Source: Wyeomyia smithii (taxonomy: Eukaryota > Arthropoda > Insecta > Diptera > Culicidae). From it: 64,000 nucleotides of DNA. The position numbers and the translations under genes are program-made. The number at the start of each line of letters is the position of its first letter. Within the stretch, counting starts at the first letter, position 1. This document shows positions 1 through 12,245 of this stretch, piece after piece. A model generated the notes under the pieces. The model had not been told where the DNA came from. It made no database searches and saw only the letters and a program-made list of their open reading frames with translations. The DNA lies in assembly GCF_029784165.1 (NCBI RefSeq), contig NC_073696.1, forward strand, positions 182,793,998-182,857,997, given 5' to 3'.

Positions 1-2970
1 CCAGGGAAACAGCGATGAGCACTCTTTGGGATACCGCCAGGCGCATGCGGAACCGTGACGTTTCGAATGAAAGCGAGGAGTATTCAGATCGCTGGATACT
101 CGATTTTGCCAAAAAGGTCTGTCCGGACTCTGTACCGGAACAGAAAACCTTTCGCGACGCGTTATTAGTAACTACGGAAGAGCCTCCATTTTCGATGTTG
201 GAATTTTCAATGGCTCTCTTGTCGTGCAACAATAAGGCTCCAGGGTTAGATAGAATAAAATTCAACCTGTTGAAGAATCTACCCGACTCTGCAAAAAGAC
301 GCTTGTTGAATTTGTTCAACAAGTTTCTTGAGCTAAATATTGTTCCGCATGACTGGAGGGAGGTAAAAGTCATTGCTATTCGGAAACCCGGGAAACCTGC
401 CTCTGATCACAATTCATATAGGCCGATTGCAATGCTCTCTTGCCTCCGGAAATTAATGGAGAAAATGATCCTCTTACGGTTAGACAAATGGGTCGAAACA
501 AACGGTTTACTTTCAGATACTCAATTTGGCTTTCGCCGGGGCAAAAGGACGAACGATTGCTTAGCGTTGCTTTCTACTGAAATTCAACTCGCATTTGCTC
601 GAAAAGAGCAAATGGCTTCTGCGTTCTTGGATATTAAGGGGGCTTTTGACTCTGTCTCTGTAGAAGTTTTAAGCGCGAAACTTCATTCGCAGGGACTTTC
701 ACCAAATTTGAATAACTTTTTGCTCAATTTGTTGTCAAAAAAGCCATATGTATTTCTCACATGGCGATTCGACAACTTCCCGAATTAGTTACATGGGTCT
801 TCCCCAGGGCTCTTGCTTAAGTCCTCTCTTATATAATTTTTACGTCAATGACATCGATGAATGTCTTGCAAATCCATGCACGCTAAGGGAGCTTGCAGAC
901 GATGGCGTTGTATCCATTACTGGTAGCGAGCCTAGCGATCTGCAAGGACCATTGCAAGATACCTTAGACAATTTGTCTGAATGGGCTCTTAAGCTGGGTA
1001 TCGAATTCTCTCCGGAGAAAACTGAGCTGGTCGTTTTTTCGAGGAAGCATAACCCAGCTCAGCTGCAGCTCCTACTAACGGGTAAAACGATCACTCAGGT
1101 TTTAGTCGCTAAATATCTCGGGGTCTGGTTCGACTCTAAATGCACCTGGGCTTGTCATATTAGGTATCTAAAACAAAAATGCCAACAGATGATTAATTTT
1201 CTTCGTACGATTACCGGAACCTGGTGGGGTGCCCACCCAGGAGACCTTCTAAGGTTATACCAAACAACGATATTGTCAGTTCTTGTGTACGGTTGTTTCT
1301 GCTTTCGCTCCGCCGCGAACACGCACATTATAAAATTAGAGAGAATACAATATCGTTGTTTGCGTATTGCCTTGGGTTGCATGCAGGCGACCCATACGAT
1401 GAGTCTTGAAGTGTTAGCGGGTATTCTTCCGTTGAAACATCGTTTTTGGAATCTCTCTTACCGGTTGCTAATTCGATGCACAGTTATGAACCCATTAGTA
1501 ATTGAAAATTTCGAGAGGTTGGTCGACCTTCAATCTCAATCCAGATTTATGACTTTATATTTTGACTATATGGCTCAAGATATTAATCCTTCTCCATACG
1601 ATTCCTCCAATGTCGCACTTTTAGCTACTTCTAATAATGCTATATTCTTCGACACCACCATGAAACAAGACATTTCTGGTATCCCGGATCAATTGCGACC
1701 CCAAGAGATCCCTAAGATTTTTTCCAATAAGTTTAAACATGTTAGTTATGATAAAAGGTTTTACACTGACGGATCTAATCTAGATGAGTCCACTGGCTTC
1801 GGTGTTTTCCACGAAAATTTCACCGCCTCCTACAAACTCGATGCTCCTGCTTCCGTGTACGTCGCAGAACTTGCTGCTATTCAGTACTCTCTTGGAATCA
1901 TCGAAACCCTACCCATAGACCACTACTTCATCTTCACAGATAGTCTCAGTGCCATTGAGGCTCTGCGATCAATGAAGCCTGTGAAGCACACCCCGTATTT
2001 CCTGGGGAAAATACGGCGGTTTTTAAGTGCTTTAACAGATAAAAATTACCGGGTTACCTTAGCGTGGGTCCCTTCTCATTGCTCGATTCCGGGTAACGAA
2101 AAGGCTGACTCTTTAGCTAAGGTGGGTGCTATTGACGGCGATATTTATGAAAGACCAATTGCTTTTGATGAATTTTATAGCATTTTGCGTCAGAGAACAC
2201 TCAACAGTTGGCAATCATCATGGAACTCAGATGAACTGGGACGGTGGCTACATTCCATTTTTCCTAAGGTATCGACGAAAGCATGGTTCAAGGGGTTGGA
2301 TGTAGGTCGGGACTTCATTCGCGTGATGTCCAGACTTATGTCCAATCACTATACGTTAAACACGCATCTCTTTCGTATAGGGCTTGTAGACAGTAATCAC
2401 TGCGTTTGTGGCGATGGCTACCATGACATCGAGCATGTTGTTTGGTCGTGTACCGAATACTGTGGTGTTAGGTCTGAGCTTATAGATTCCCTTCGGGCCC
2501 GAGGAAAACAACCGAACGTACCCGTTAGAGACATTCTGGGAAGCGGTGATCTCCAGTACATGACACAACTATACGGGTTTATAAAAAATGCTGGCATTAA
2601 AATTTGATTTCTTTTATCTATTTGCTAGAATACAATTTCTGTCACAAACTGAAAGAGAATGATACACCCGGCTGGAGACACTAAAATGAAGACTCGGCAT
2701 CTCTATGTTTACGCAGACACCTCAGACCAAAACTGCTCAAACAGAACATCACTGGTTAGCCACGTACAAATGAATACATTCTGTAATATAAAATAATTAA
2801 AAACAAAATTGTAACACCCCTCCTCTCACCTTAAATCCCCACTAGCTCGTAGTCGGCCGCGAGAATAAAGAAAAGGCCTCCCTCTTTTCCCTGCTAATTT
2901 AGAATTTAAAAAAAAATGTACTTGGCTCAGTTAAACATAAATTGTAACGTGCCGTGTCAAATAAACTATT
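1..2970 (+). mobile_element. I-clade non-LTR retrotransposon, 3' portion
   Basis: This is the 3' half of a LINE whose 5' part lies outside the window. It is a diverged relative of the complete copy at 34044-39895: base 1 corresponds to about 36927 of that copy, and both end in a similar 3' tail with GCCGTGTCAAATAAACTA. The segment holds most of the reverse transcriptase, an RNase H domain, a C-terminal Cys/His motif and roughly 360 bp of 3' UTR. Because the 5' end is outside the window, neither full length nor target duplication can be judged. The similarity to the other copy is seen directly; the I-clade label is inferred from the RT plus RNase H organisation. Confidence 0.88.
3..2607 (+). 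pseudogene. I-clade ORF2 (RT-RNase H), frameshifted
   Basis: This encodes the reverse transcriptase and RNase H of a LINE. The first frame is open from the window edge to 788 and contains the palm motif AFLDIKGAFDSVS. The second frame runs to 2607 with GLPQGSCLSPLLYNF, the active-site block LADDGVVS (the usual YADD is LADD in this family, also in the intact copy), the RNase H motifs YTDGSNLDESTGFG, YVAELAAIQY, FTDSLSAIEAL and WVPSHCSIPGNEKADSLAK, and a terminal CVCGDGYHDIEHVVWSC motif. Comparison with the copy at 35849 points to one extra C at about 744-745, in the AAGCCATATG stretch, as the cause of the shift. Otherwise the frame is clean, so this copy is either young or the shift is a sequencing error. 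Confidence 0.88.
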
Positions 2971-2977
2971 TAAAACC

Positions 2978-3190
2978 TCAACAATTGATCAGCCAAAGCG
3001 ACCTGTCTATTGGTGATGATTCTTGGTTTCTTCTGAGTAATTTCATCATCTTTGAATAAACCATGCTCAAACGCTTCAAAAGAATGACTAGTGCGGAAAT
3101 GCCGGATGATATTCCCGATGTCCAAAACGACTTAGGAATGTTTGCATTCGCTCCCAACATCAATTTGACATCGCCCACGTGCAATCAGCG
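2978..3190 (-). pseudogene. Possible BED-finger or transposase-like remnant
   Basis: On the minus strand, one frame reads a stretch with an IIRHFRTSH pattern followed by KDDEITQKKPRIITNRQVALADQLLRF, with a cysteine-containing stretch before it that carries a stop. The H-x5-H arrangement recalls the second half of a BED zinc finger of hAT-type transposases, but the two expected cysteines are not in clear positions. The segment is short and directly follows the end of the LINE at 2970. It could equally be a decayed host exon. The assignment is an inference from a short motif. Confidence 0.25.
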
Positions 3191-3699
3191 GTAAAGTGAC
3201 GCTTTCCTAAAAGAAGGTTTTTAATGTTGAAGCACTTTTTACAACATTGAAAACACATGGACGATAACCATACCTGCACAAAACTTTCTAGTTTTGATAA
3301 TATCGTTATCACGAGAAGAGCTTCCAGTTGGTATTGATATCCATTTCAGATTATTTTCGAAATAAAAAAAATGTAACTGCACTTCAAAAAATATCAGTAC
3401 CTCAAATCTAAATTGATTTTTTTGCCTTTGAGTATCATTTTCACAGTTGCTATTTTTGAATTGATAGATGAACCGATCCGAATATCTTCTGTTTCGTTCT
3501 AGTTGGGTATTAAATTCATCTTGATACGTCAAGTAACGATGAACACTTTTGTTTACATCGCATATCGGATAGTGAAACCGATTGTCATGGTAATATGTAT
3601 CACCTACACGACGAAAAAACTTAGTTTCAAAGTTGTGAAACTCATTGGATAATTTTAACCACTGGCTCCAGTAAACCTTTATGGCTATATGAGGTACTA

Positions 3700-4385
3700 T
3701 GAGGTAAATTGGGGTAAAATTGATCACCATTGAAATCCATACAATCTTTTGGCAATGTACCGATATGCTAAAGATAAATGATGGTTTATGTGCTGAAAAA
3801 AATCATTTACAGCTCGTTTGGAAACGAAAATAACGATATTTCAGGTTAAAATTTGTTTATTTTGGTTCACGAGCTGCTTGGCTAAATTTGCTCTTATTTG
3901 ATCGTCGTTAGACCGATTTCAATTCGGTTTGTTGCAAAAGCTGAAAAACTAGCTCTGAAATTAAAATATTTGTGGTTTCCTGCGAATTCATCAGTATTTC
4001 TATAATGGTATGGAATGATCATTGTTGAAAATTACGTTTTTTGAGCTTTTATCAAACTATACTCACTTCTCCAAATTTAACGTAATTAACCCTCAACTAA
4101 GATTACTTTAAGTAAATTCAATACTTTTTTTTTGTTATTTGGAAACTTGTTTGATCAAATTTGATTGAGTTTTGACTGAGTTAAAAGAATTTTTCGAAAA
4201 TATGAAAAATTGCACCGGGCATGCAAGGGGTTACTTTGACAGCTATGTGAATCATGCAAAAGTTGCGTTTGAGGACACGTCAACATTGCCCAGTGTTGTA
4301 AGAGCAATATCTTTTGCTTAGTATTTTTTATCACGAATTTTCAGGAGATCAATTTCACCCCACTGATCAATTTCACCCCATTCAA
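3700..4385. mobile_element. Possible MITE with GGGGTAAAATTGATC ends
   Basis: The left end carries GGGGTAAAATTGATCA and the right end carries the inverted form twice (GATCAATTTCACCCC). The spacing of about 690 bp and the AT-rich interior without coding potential suit a small inverted-repeat element. No target duplication was found, so the exact ends are uncertain. The long minus-strand open frame starting at 3730 begins inside the left repeat and is not treated as a gene. Confidence 0.4.
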
Positions 4386-4495
4386 CGGTATTTACTCTGT
4401 TGTAGATGCTTAATTAGTTTTCTGAGTTCATTGCAGGCTCATGGATTTCAAGATGACGTACGATTCAATTTTATAAAATAAAATATGGATTATTT

Positions 4496-7414
4496 ATGGT
4501 CAATGTACGAATCGAACGAAAGTTACGCATCTTTTACCAAAACGTTCGTGGACTCCGGACAAAAATCGACACTTTCTTTCTTGCTGCTTCCGACTCTAAG
4601 TACGATGTTATCGTTCTCACTGAAACATGGCTGGACGATTGCATTTTATCGCCGCAGCTTTTTGGCAGTTCATTCACTGTATTTCGAATGGCTCGCAGTA
4701 GGGTGAATAGTCGAAAATCGTGTGGTGGTGGAGTCTTGATTGCCGTTTCCTCCGGGCACTGCTGCTGCATAGACCCAGCACCGATTAGTAACACGCTTGA
4801 GCAACTGTGGGTAAAAATCCAACTGGATAGGTCATCTGTAAGCATTGGAGTGTTGTATCTGCCCCCTGATCGTCGAAATGATCTTGATGTTATTCAGAAA
4901 CATGCTGACTCAATTGGATCCGTTCTATCCCTTTTGAATCCCCTCGACATTGCTGTTCTTTTTTGGGATTATAACCACCGAGAGCTACATTGGGTACCTT
5001 CGGAAAGCAGTGGCTTTGTTGTTGATACAAGTAGATCACGTTTACCCGCAGCTGGATGTGCTCTGTACGACGCATTCTGTTTTAACGGTTTGACGCAAAC
5101 AAATCCAGTCAAAAACGCTCGTGCTAGAACTCTCGACCTAGTGCTGGTGAACGAGCCAGCGCTCCAAAACCTTTCTGTGATGGAGGCCGACGATCCTATG
5201 GTGAGAATTGATCCGGATCATCCCGTTCTGGATGTGACTGTGACGGACGTAGTGCCTATTGCACTTGAATTAGCTCCACAACATCGGGGATTAAATTTTA
5301 AGCATGTTGATTACGATGTGTTGAACGAAGCGTTATCAGCAATTGACTGGCAATTCATCGATTCGCAAGAGGATCTGACGGACATTGTCGACATGTTTAC
5401 CGCAACGATTCGAACAGTAATTGAAGCTCATGTTCCACTGCAACGACCGCCGATGAAACCTGCTTGGGCTAATCGACATCTCCGTGAGCTGAAGCGCCGT
5501 AGACGAGCTGCTCAACGAAACTATCAAACAAATCGCACATTTCTAGCAAAGCAACGGTTTAAACTCGCAAGCAACACATACAAATTTTACAATCAATTCC
5601 TGTACTCGCGTTACATTGAGCGAACTCAAAGAAGCTTACGGCGACATCCAAAAAAGTTCTGGTCTTTTGTTCGTTCTAAACGAAAGGAAAATGGATTACC
5701 AGCTTCCATGTTCCTCGGTGATTTGTCTGCTAGCACAGCTTCTTCTAAATGCGAATTATTTGCTGAGCATTTTAAAGCCGCTTTTTCGTCTTCAGTTGCT
5801 ACGCCAGATCAGATTGATGCTGAAATACGCGATACTACGCAGGAGAGTTTCGATTGTGGAGTTTTCCAAGTGACAGAAGCGCACGTTTTGAGTGCAATTC
5901 GAAAGCTGAAACATTCCACTTGTCCTGGGCCAGACGGGATCCCGTCATCATTGTTGAAAAACTGCTCGAACAAACTGGTGGCGCCTTTTGTAAAGATGTT
6001 TAATCTTTCTCTGCAGCAAGGATTGTTTCCTACTAGTTGGAAAAATTCATTGCTCACACCGATACACAAAAAAGGGGACAAGTGCAACATAGCTAATTAC
6101 CGAGGAATTACATCATTATGTGCTTGTTCCAAAGTTTTCGAAATAGTCGTCAGATCAGTGCTGTTTTCATTGTGCAAAAACTATATTTCTAGTGACCAAC
6201 ATGGTTTTTATCCTAAGAGATCCGTCTCAACCAATCTGTCACAGTTCTCTTCGTTGTGTTCTCGCTCAATGGACGCGGGATTGCAAGTGGATGCTGTGTA
6301 CACGGACTTCAAGGCTGCGTTCGATCGTGTTAATCATGACATCCTTCTACGAAAGCTGGATAAACTGGGGCTCTCCGCTATGCTCGTGAAATGGTTTCGT
6401 TCGTACCTGACCGGCAGAGTTATATGTGTCAGTCTTGGGTCGCCACATTCCGAGCCATTTACAACGTCTTCTGGAGTGCCGCAAGGGAGCAACCTGGGTC
6501 CACTTTTATTCTCACTGTTTATAAACGACGTTGCTACAATTTTACCGCTAGGTACACGACTCCTTTTCGCAGACGATGTAAAAATCTTTTGGGTTATAGC
6601 CTGTCTTGGAGACTGTTTGGAACTACAAAAGTTGCTTGATGCCTTCAGTGATTGGAGCAACCGTAATCTTCTTACCCTCTGTGTAGAAAAATGGCATGTG
6701 ATTACCTTCAGCAAAAAGCTTCAATCATTTAGCTTTCCATACAGCTTGTCTGGGCAAGCTCTTCAGCGGGTAAGCCAAGTTAAAGATCTTGGCGTAATTT
6801 TGGATAGTCAGCTTACATTCCGGGCACACTACGAAGATGTCATTTTAAGAGCCAACAAGCAACTAGGATTTATTTTTAGAATTGCCGATGGATTCCGCGA
6901 TCCACTGTGCATGAAAGCTTTGTACTGCGCCCTGGTAAGATCGATGCTCGAATCAGCGGTTGTCGCTTGGTGTCCGTTCAACAAGGTCTGGATTGATCGC
7001 ATGGGGGCTGTTCAGAAACAATTCGTGCGTATGGCACTAAGGCATCTTCCTTGGCATGACGCTACGAGGTTGCCCCTCTATGAGCACCGCTGCATGTTAT
7101 TGAGGATTGAGACGTTGGAGAGAAGAAGATCTAACGCACAAATTATCTTTGTTGTGAAGGTCCTGAAAAATGAAATCGATTCACCCGCTATTCTCGCAGA
7201 ATTGAATCTCTACGCTCCAGAAAGGAATCTGCGGAGACGTCAGCTTTTGAACTTGGGGGCAAGGTATAGTCGGTACGGCCAGCATGATGATGGTTTATGT
7301 CTACGAGGTTCAACGAGGTTGCAGAACTGTTCGACTTCAACGAACCCATCAACACTTTTTTACGTCGCCTGCGGATTCGCTAATTATTTATTGTTAATCG
7401 TCTCTAGTTGTTAA
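4496..7414 (+). pseudogene. Jockey/CR1-like LINE ORF2 (endonuclease-RT)
   Basis: A 972-codon open frame encodes an apurinic-type endonuclease followed by a reverse transcriptase, with no RNase H. N-terminal motifs are FYQNVRGLRTK and LTETWLDD. RT motifs are NYRGITSLCACSKVFE, YTDFKAAFDRVNHDILL, SSGVPQGSNLGPLLFSLFIND and FADDVKIF. Two endonuclease positions look changed: a block expected to read GDFN reads FWDYN, and the SDH block reads DPDHPVLD. The last ~45 residues are out of register: another frame running to a stop at 7381-7383 gives a better LINE terminus (FDFNEPINTFLRRLRIR), so one indel lies near 7280-7295. No ORF1 precedes it, so the copy is probably 5'-truncated close to the ORF2 start. 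The tail after 7440 is rich in ATATAACAA repeats. Confidence 0.85.
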
Positions 7415-7439
7415 TTTTATTCATTAAGACAAAAATTGT

Positions 7440-7495
7440 CAGATGGAATTTTGAAATATAACAAAATATAACAATAACAAAAATATAACAAATTT
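7440..7495 (+). repeat. ATATAACAA-rich 3' tail of the LINE
   Basis: Several irregular copies of ATATAACAA follow the ORF2 terminus. Short tandem repeats at the 3' end are typical of several LINE clades, so this is taken as the element's end. No target duplication was recognised. Confidence 0.5.
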
Positions 7496-7496
7496 G

Positions 7497-10040
7497 CCTT
7501 GAATACGTTTTTGACTGATAGACAAAACTGATCAAGCTGATTCGAATTGCTTGAAGGATCAATTATTGTTATCAATAGTAGTTTTCAAAGTCGCATTCGT
7601 ATGACGTTAGTAAGATTGAAACAAAATGAAAATGCGCTCTCAAACTTATACGGTTGTTTAATATGTAATAAATAGCAAACGCTTTGATGAATTTCTGCTC
7701 AATACATTATTAAAAATCTCATCTTGCCGAAATTTATCAGAGTTCAAAAACTTTACCTTATATTCTCGTGATCAAACTAAATCCACAACCAAGCGTAAGT
7801 TCATATTCATTAGCCGAAGAAAATCCACCAATGAAGATAAGCAAAATCAGTCCACTTGTTGACCAATTTCTCAATAGAGTAAACAGCTGCAGTTACGCTA
7901 ACTAGAGAAATTTCCCGAAATTAAACTGCGCTCTGATCCGTGCTCTTCGTGTCGGTCGGGTACAATCGCGTACCATCAGAAAGGTTTCGGCTTTCTGCCC
8001 GAATCAGCCAAAGCAAGCTGGCACAATAGAATATCGTTGCAATAAAAAGTAAACGCAGCGTTTGAGAAGTTCTCCATTGACAACTGAGTTAGGTACTATG
8101 GTATAATGTTGTCGTATCGTATCGCTTCCTACGAAAGTTTCAAAAGATTGGGCAAACCGGCATGTCTTGTGTGCATTTACGTTCAATCAACTTTCGCCCC
8201 AATTAAAAGGGGTCGTTTCATGCTCTAAAAGGGAAGGAAGGAAACAAACAAAAAAGAAAAAATACCATACTTCCATAAACTTTACACTTCTAAAATTTGG
8301 TGCCTTAAAATAGATGCCAACAACAGTGTCTACCAGTGCAGCAAATGTACTTCTGATTCAATGCAATATAATTTGGAATTAAAACAAATGTTTGCACAAT
8401 TTCAACACGTTCAACAGGAAGAGAAAATTTTCCAGTACGACTCCTGTGAATGATGGAGCTGTACGTCGAGTACCGCGCCTGCAAAGTCGAGTCCAGCTTG
8501 AACACGATTGCGTCGGAGGAGTCTGCCTCTAATTAATAAGTTAGTCCCTTTTTCCGCCTGAAAAGCAACTATAAGCCTCATTTAAATTGAAGTACGCCTC
8601 TCCCGTACCGTCGCCACGAGTCACTCGTCATGGCGGCTAGTTCGTCTTTAGGCCCAGCAATGGCATTTTAATTAAAATAGATTACGCAAATTAATTACTT
8701 AAATCATTTTGCCGGAAGCCGGCCGTTCGTAGCGAAACTGTAAACACGCTAGCGGTTAAAAAGCATTGATTCTGTTGGTAATGGCTCTGGATTTTCCCTT
8801 ACAGTGCGGAAAAGCGAGATTCGATTAGTTTACTTTTAGCTGAGATTTGGTACGGTTTGATGGTCCAAAATCCGTGTTAAATGGAATGGTTGCTTGAGAC
8901 CTCTAATAATCAATCTAATCGAATAAGTTCAATTGAAAGCTAAAGGCATTCGACCCACAATCAACGTTATTATCATAGCCGGCTTCGCTAAGCAGTTTAT
9001 GCCTATTCTGTTGAGCGATATTAACCAAAAACTCAATTTCAATTGAGAATTGATGAAGTGCAGTTGCAAAGTATTGACTCTAATATTTATGCAGATATAC
9101 TTACGTACGTGAACACATACATGCACGCCAAAGAAATGTATGAAAGAATAGTAAGGCTTTTAAAAAATTCCCTCTCTCAACGTTATGTATACATTTTAGT
9201 TTCACAGAGTAAACTGCGGTAAAAAATCACAGCGAATGAGCGGCCGTTCTCAAAAAGTTACCTTCTCGAAATTTGATATTATAGATCAACAGTTTTGGGT
9301 TGAAAATAAATTTTTAGAATGGGAAAGATTAATATGAGCTCATATTTCTTATTGTAATTTTTTATCTGCAAGTCAAGTCATCATGCAATTCATTAGTAGA
9401 GGGTTGAAATCGAAATATTTCGGTAGTAAATAAATATGTTCGAATTTAAAATTTATTTTGATTCTTAATTTTCTTACATTGACAAAAAAATTGCATGCAA
9501 ATCTATGTCTATTACCAAGCCGTGAATGACATTCATTAAAAAAAACCTTTTTACATTAGATGACGAAAGTCCAGATAACAAACGTTAATTAATTCTGCTT
9601 CTATTCATGCTCATTCAAATGCCCCAAATATCACAATGCAATAAGGCCATCCAAATATGAGTATGTATATTTATCGTAGCTCGCACGTTGGTTCCTTGAT
9701 ATACTTAACCACGGAACCATATCATCCAATCTATGACAGAAAGCTTTGTATATTGGAAAAATGCGCATTGATACATAGCTTACAATCGTCTATTCTCATG
9801 AATATAAATGTTCAATCAATAACGGGTATCCTTTCAGTGCTATATTAAATATCTTTCTTTAATACGCTTGCGGTCAAAATATATCCTGTAAATTCAACGT
9901 CGTCTTAGTCATTCTAAAAACAACAGATTACAAATTATAATTCCATTCCAATCCTATTTAAATTTCCTTCCTTTCCATTAGACGCACAAAACACATAATA
10001 ATATAACGCAACGATCTGAAACCATGCCTTTCTGATTTAT
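7497..10040. other. Unassigned AT-rich sequence
   Basis: About 2.5 kb without a convincing gene or repeat. Open frames are short and lack recognisable motifs. The part around 8400-8830 is less AT-rich and holds TAATTA-type motifs (see the separate entry). It may be host intergenic or intronic DNA. Confidence 0.5.
8525..8720. promoter_or_regulatory. Cluster of TAATTA-type motifs
   Basis: Within about 190 bp there are AATTAATAAG, the palindrome TTTTAATTAAAA, AAATTAATTACTTAAAT and a GC-rich near-palindrome GCCGGAAGCCGGCC. TAATTA is the core bound by many homeodomain proteins. In AT-rich DNA such cores arise by chance, so a regulatory role is only suggested by their density and by the contrasting GC-rich neighbours. 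Confidence 0.22.
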
Positions 10041-10045
10041 TACAG

Positions 10046-10265
10046 TGAATTTACATTTTTTGCATTGGCTCCTACCGACTTTCGCGTACAGTGGGTCGGT
10101 GCAAATAGAATTAGCCACGGAGAAGCCGACGGGAAATGTTGTATATCGGGACACCCAGTGACAATAGAGATAAGTCTTAATGGTAAATTGCAGCACGCCT
10201 CGTATAATTTCATATTTAAACGAGACAATGAACGAGACCGTTTATTAACATCCTGTGCAGACTGA
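10046..10265 (+). CDS. Possible internal or terminal exon, unknown protein
   Basis: An acceptor-like sequence (TTTATTACAG, ending at 10045) is followed by an open frame of about 72 codons ending at 10265. It contains FALAPTDFRVQWVGANRISHG and a charged C-terminal part, FIFKRDNERDRLLTSCAD. Composition is coding-like compared with its surroundings. I do not recognise the product. The minus strand is also partly open here, so the strand is not certain. There is no in-frame ATG, so if real it is part of a spliced gene. Confidence 0.25.
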
Positions 10266-10269
10266 CGTA

Positions 10270-11545
10270 TCGTTTTCCTTCGAGGAGATGGACACCAGAG
10301 AGTATTCATAAGCACAGTCTGAACCAACTAATTAAACCCTAGAAGCGTAGTGGAGATTATCCAACCGTTTAACAATATTCACCCTTTTTCTTGTTTACTG
10401 CCGTATCCGACTTTCGTGCGAAAAGATCGGTTCGAACGAATAGTGGAAATGTTAGTACGCGCACAATGAAGGGGTGCTACGGATTTTAAGCGATAATAAC
10501 TGTTTGACTATCAATCGAATGCAATAATTTGTGTGTTGTTGAACGTTTATTAACAACCTTTACGATATTTTAGCTGGGAGCATCTCCCCTTTGTGCTGTA
10601 TTACGAGCATGAGCCGTTTTTCAGAGAATCTCACGTACGCACGCATCTGCTCCATTGGTCCAGATCTTGAAAATGAGCTTCTCGAATTGATCCATAGTGC
10701 TCATTTTATGTTCGCTCTACTTGACCAGCACATCTGGAGATCTGAGAGTACACAAAATATTATCGATAAAACAGTCAAACTCTCCCGATACCACACTTGG
10801 ACGATATTCGTCGTGATAGCCGGTGTACCTTCCTGTTCAAAGACGTAATGATCCTAACCGTAAAGGTGCCGAAGTGCCGAGACCACAACCTACACTGGAA
10901 TCTCTATTTTCAATACGCGGCGTTGATTTTCATGATCTTTTCGATAAACATTAGTGAAAAGTTCCCAGCCTTGATACGCCTCCCAAAGTATCACTTACGT
11001 GGTCCTCTCAATGTTTATGTTTATGTGGGGCTGAAGAATTCTGGCTAACGTTGGCGTCGAGTGCGGCTGTTGCAAGACAAAAAGTTTCTCATCAAAAACA
11101 CGGGCTCCTGTCCTGCGTACCGCGAAAGTATCAGTTTGGCTCTGTTCAGTCTCTTCTTCCTTGTAGTCTCCGTTACCCCGTGAACCTTGCGTTGCTTGTG
11201 CAACAGTTAGTAGTTTACTAAGCGAAGATGTAGTAGATCGGGTAATAAATTCACTACATCGGTTTACGGGAGACCATTTCTAACTATGTCCGCAAAATCT
11301 AATCACGCCAAGTTCGACTCAGCGGTTTCCGACGAAGTACTCATCCAGTGGCTCGCGCTAATCTTGTAGCGCAATTTCTTTCCCGGAGGTTGTCTGTCTG
11401 TGATTCCCACCGATGAGAGATGACGATACGTGCCAAGCGCCGTTAGCAGGGCACTAGGGACTTGTTGTCGCAACGGGGATAGAAGCTACTGACTTACTTT
11501 CCTGGTAAAACTTACCTCAGAATTTCACCTGCAACACACTATTAC
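10270..11545. other. Unassigned stretch with overlapping short frames
   Basis: Two overlapping plus-strand frames (10591-10848 and 10797-11048) and several minus-strand stretches are open, but none shows a family motif I can name. It borders the 3' end of the RTE-like LINE at 11550, so it may be that element's tail or older repeat DNA. Confidence 0.4.
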
Positions 11546-11549
11546 GCCA

Positions 11550-12237
11550 ACAAACACGGTCGATGGCAGCATGTCTCCAGTTTCTTGAGCATCCAACTAC
11601 TTCACTTATTGTGCGCCTTGACGTCTATACCGGGCGATCTCACGATTCCCACCCAGTGAGAACCTTCCCACCTTTAGCGACTTTCTGGAAACTGGACCCG
11701 CGTAGAGTGCGGCAGCTCGTGGTTCGTTATTCGCCGAAGATGGTCCTAATAAATAAAATCGTTCGAAAACAGCCAGTGCTTGCGAGTCGTCCTAGAGCAT
11801 AGTTCATGTTTCGTCCTTGTAGAGGACTACCGATCTTGTAAGCGTCTTGTACATACTGCACTTATTACGGGGGTGAAGTTTATCAGACCTCAAGGTCTTG
11901 TGACGTCCGTAGAAGGCTTGACCTACAGCTACAATACGTCTGCGGATTCCTTTGCTGCAGTTGTTGTTCAACGTTACAAATGATCCGAAGTACACAAATT
12001 CGTCAACCACCACGAATTCATCTCCGTCGATGACTATGCAACAGTCTATGCAAGCCCAATCGCGCTCAGTTTCGCCTGCTGGCAGATACTTGGTCTCCGA
12101 CGTATTCACCCTCAATTCTGCTTCATGTTTTAATTTCGTGTGATGTGTAGCAACCGCCTGGAACGTCCTTCCGACAAGGTCCACGTCGTCAGCGAAGCAG
12201 ATGATCTGGCTGGATCAATTGAAGATCGTGGCCCGTA
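11550..12237 (-). pseudogene. RTE-like LINE, C-terminal part (copy A)
   Basis: Read on the minus strand, this encodes the thumb and C-terminal region of a LINE polymerase. DLVGRTFQAVATHHTKLKHEAEL is followed by VNTSETKYLPAG, CCIVIDGDEFVVVDEFVYFGS, RRIVAVGQAFYGRHKTLRSDKL and YKTLTRSVVLYKDET; further on, weak blocks resemble a typical end with a QKVAK-like motif. Several frameshifts and stops break it. The upstream part lies beyond a hAT insertion, at 14371-14683 and 15766-16370. The RTE-like label is tentative and rests on the overall motif style. Confidence 0.65.
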
Positions 12238-12245
12238 TGTTGAAG

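Noticed and set aside
3239..3730. 163-codon minus-strand open frame
   Set aside because: It begins inside the inverted repeat of a probable MITE and has no recognisable motif; the composition looks like AT-rich non-coding DNA.
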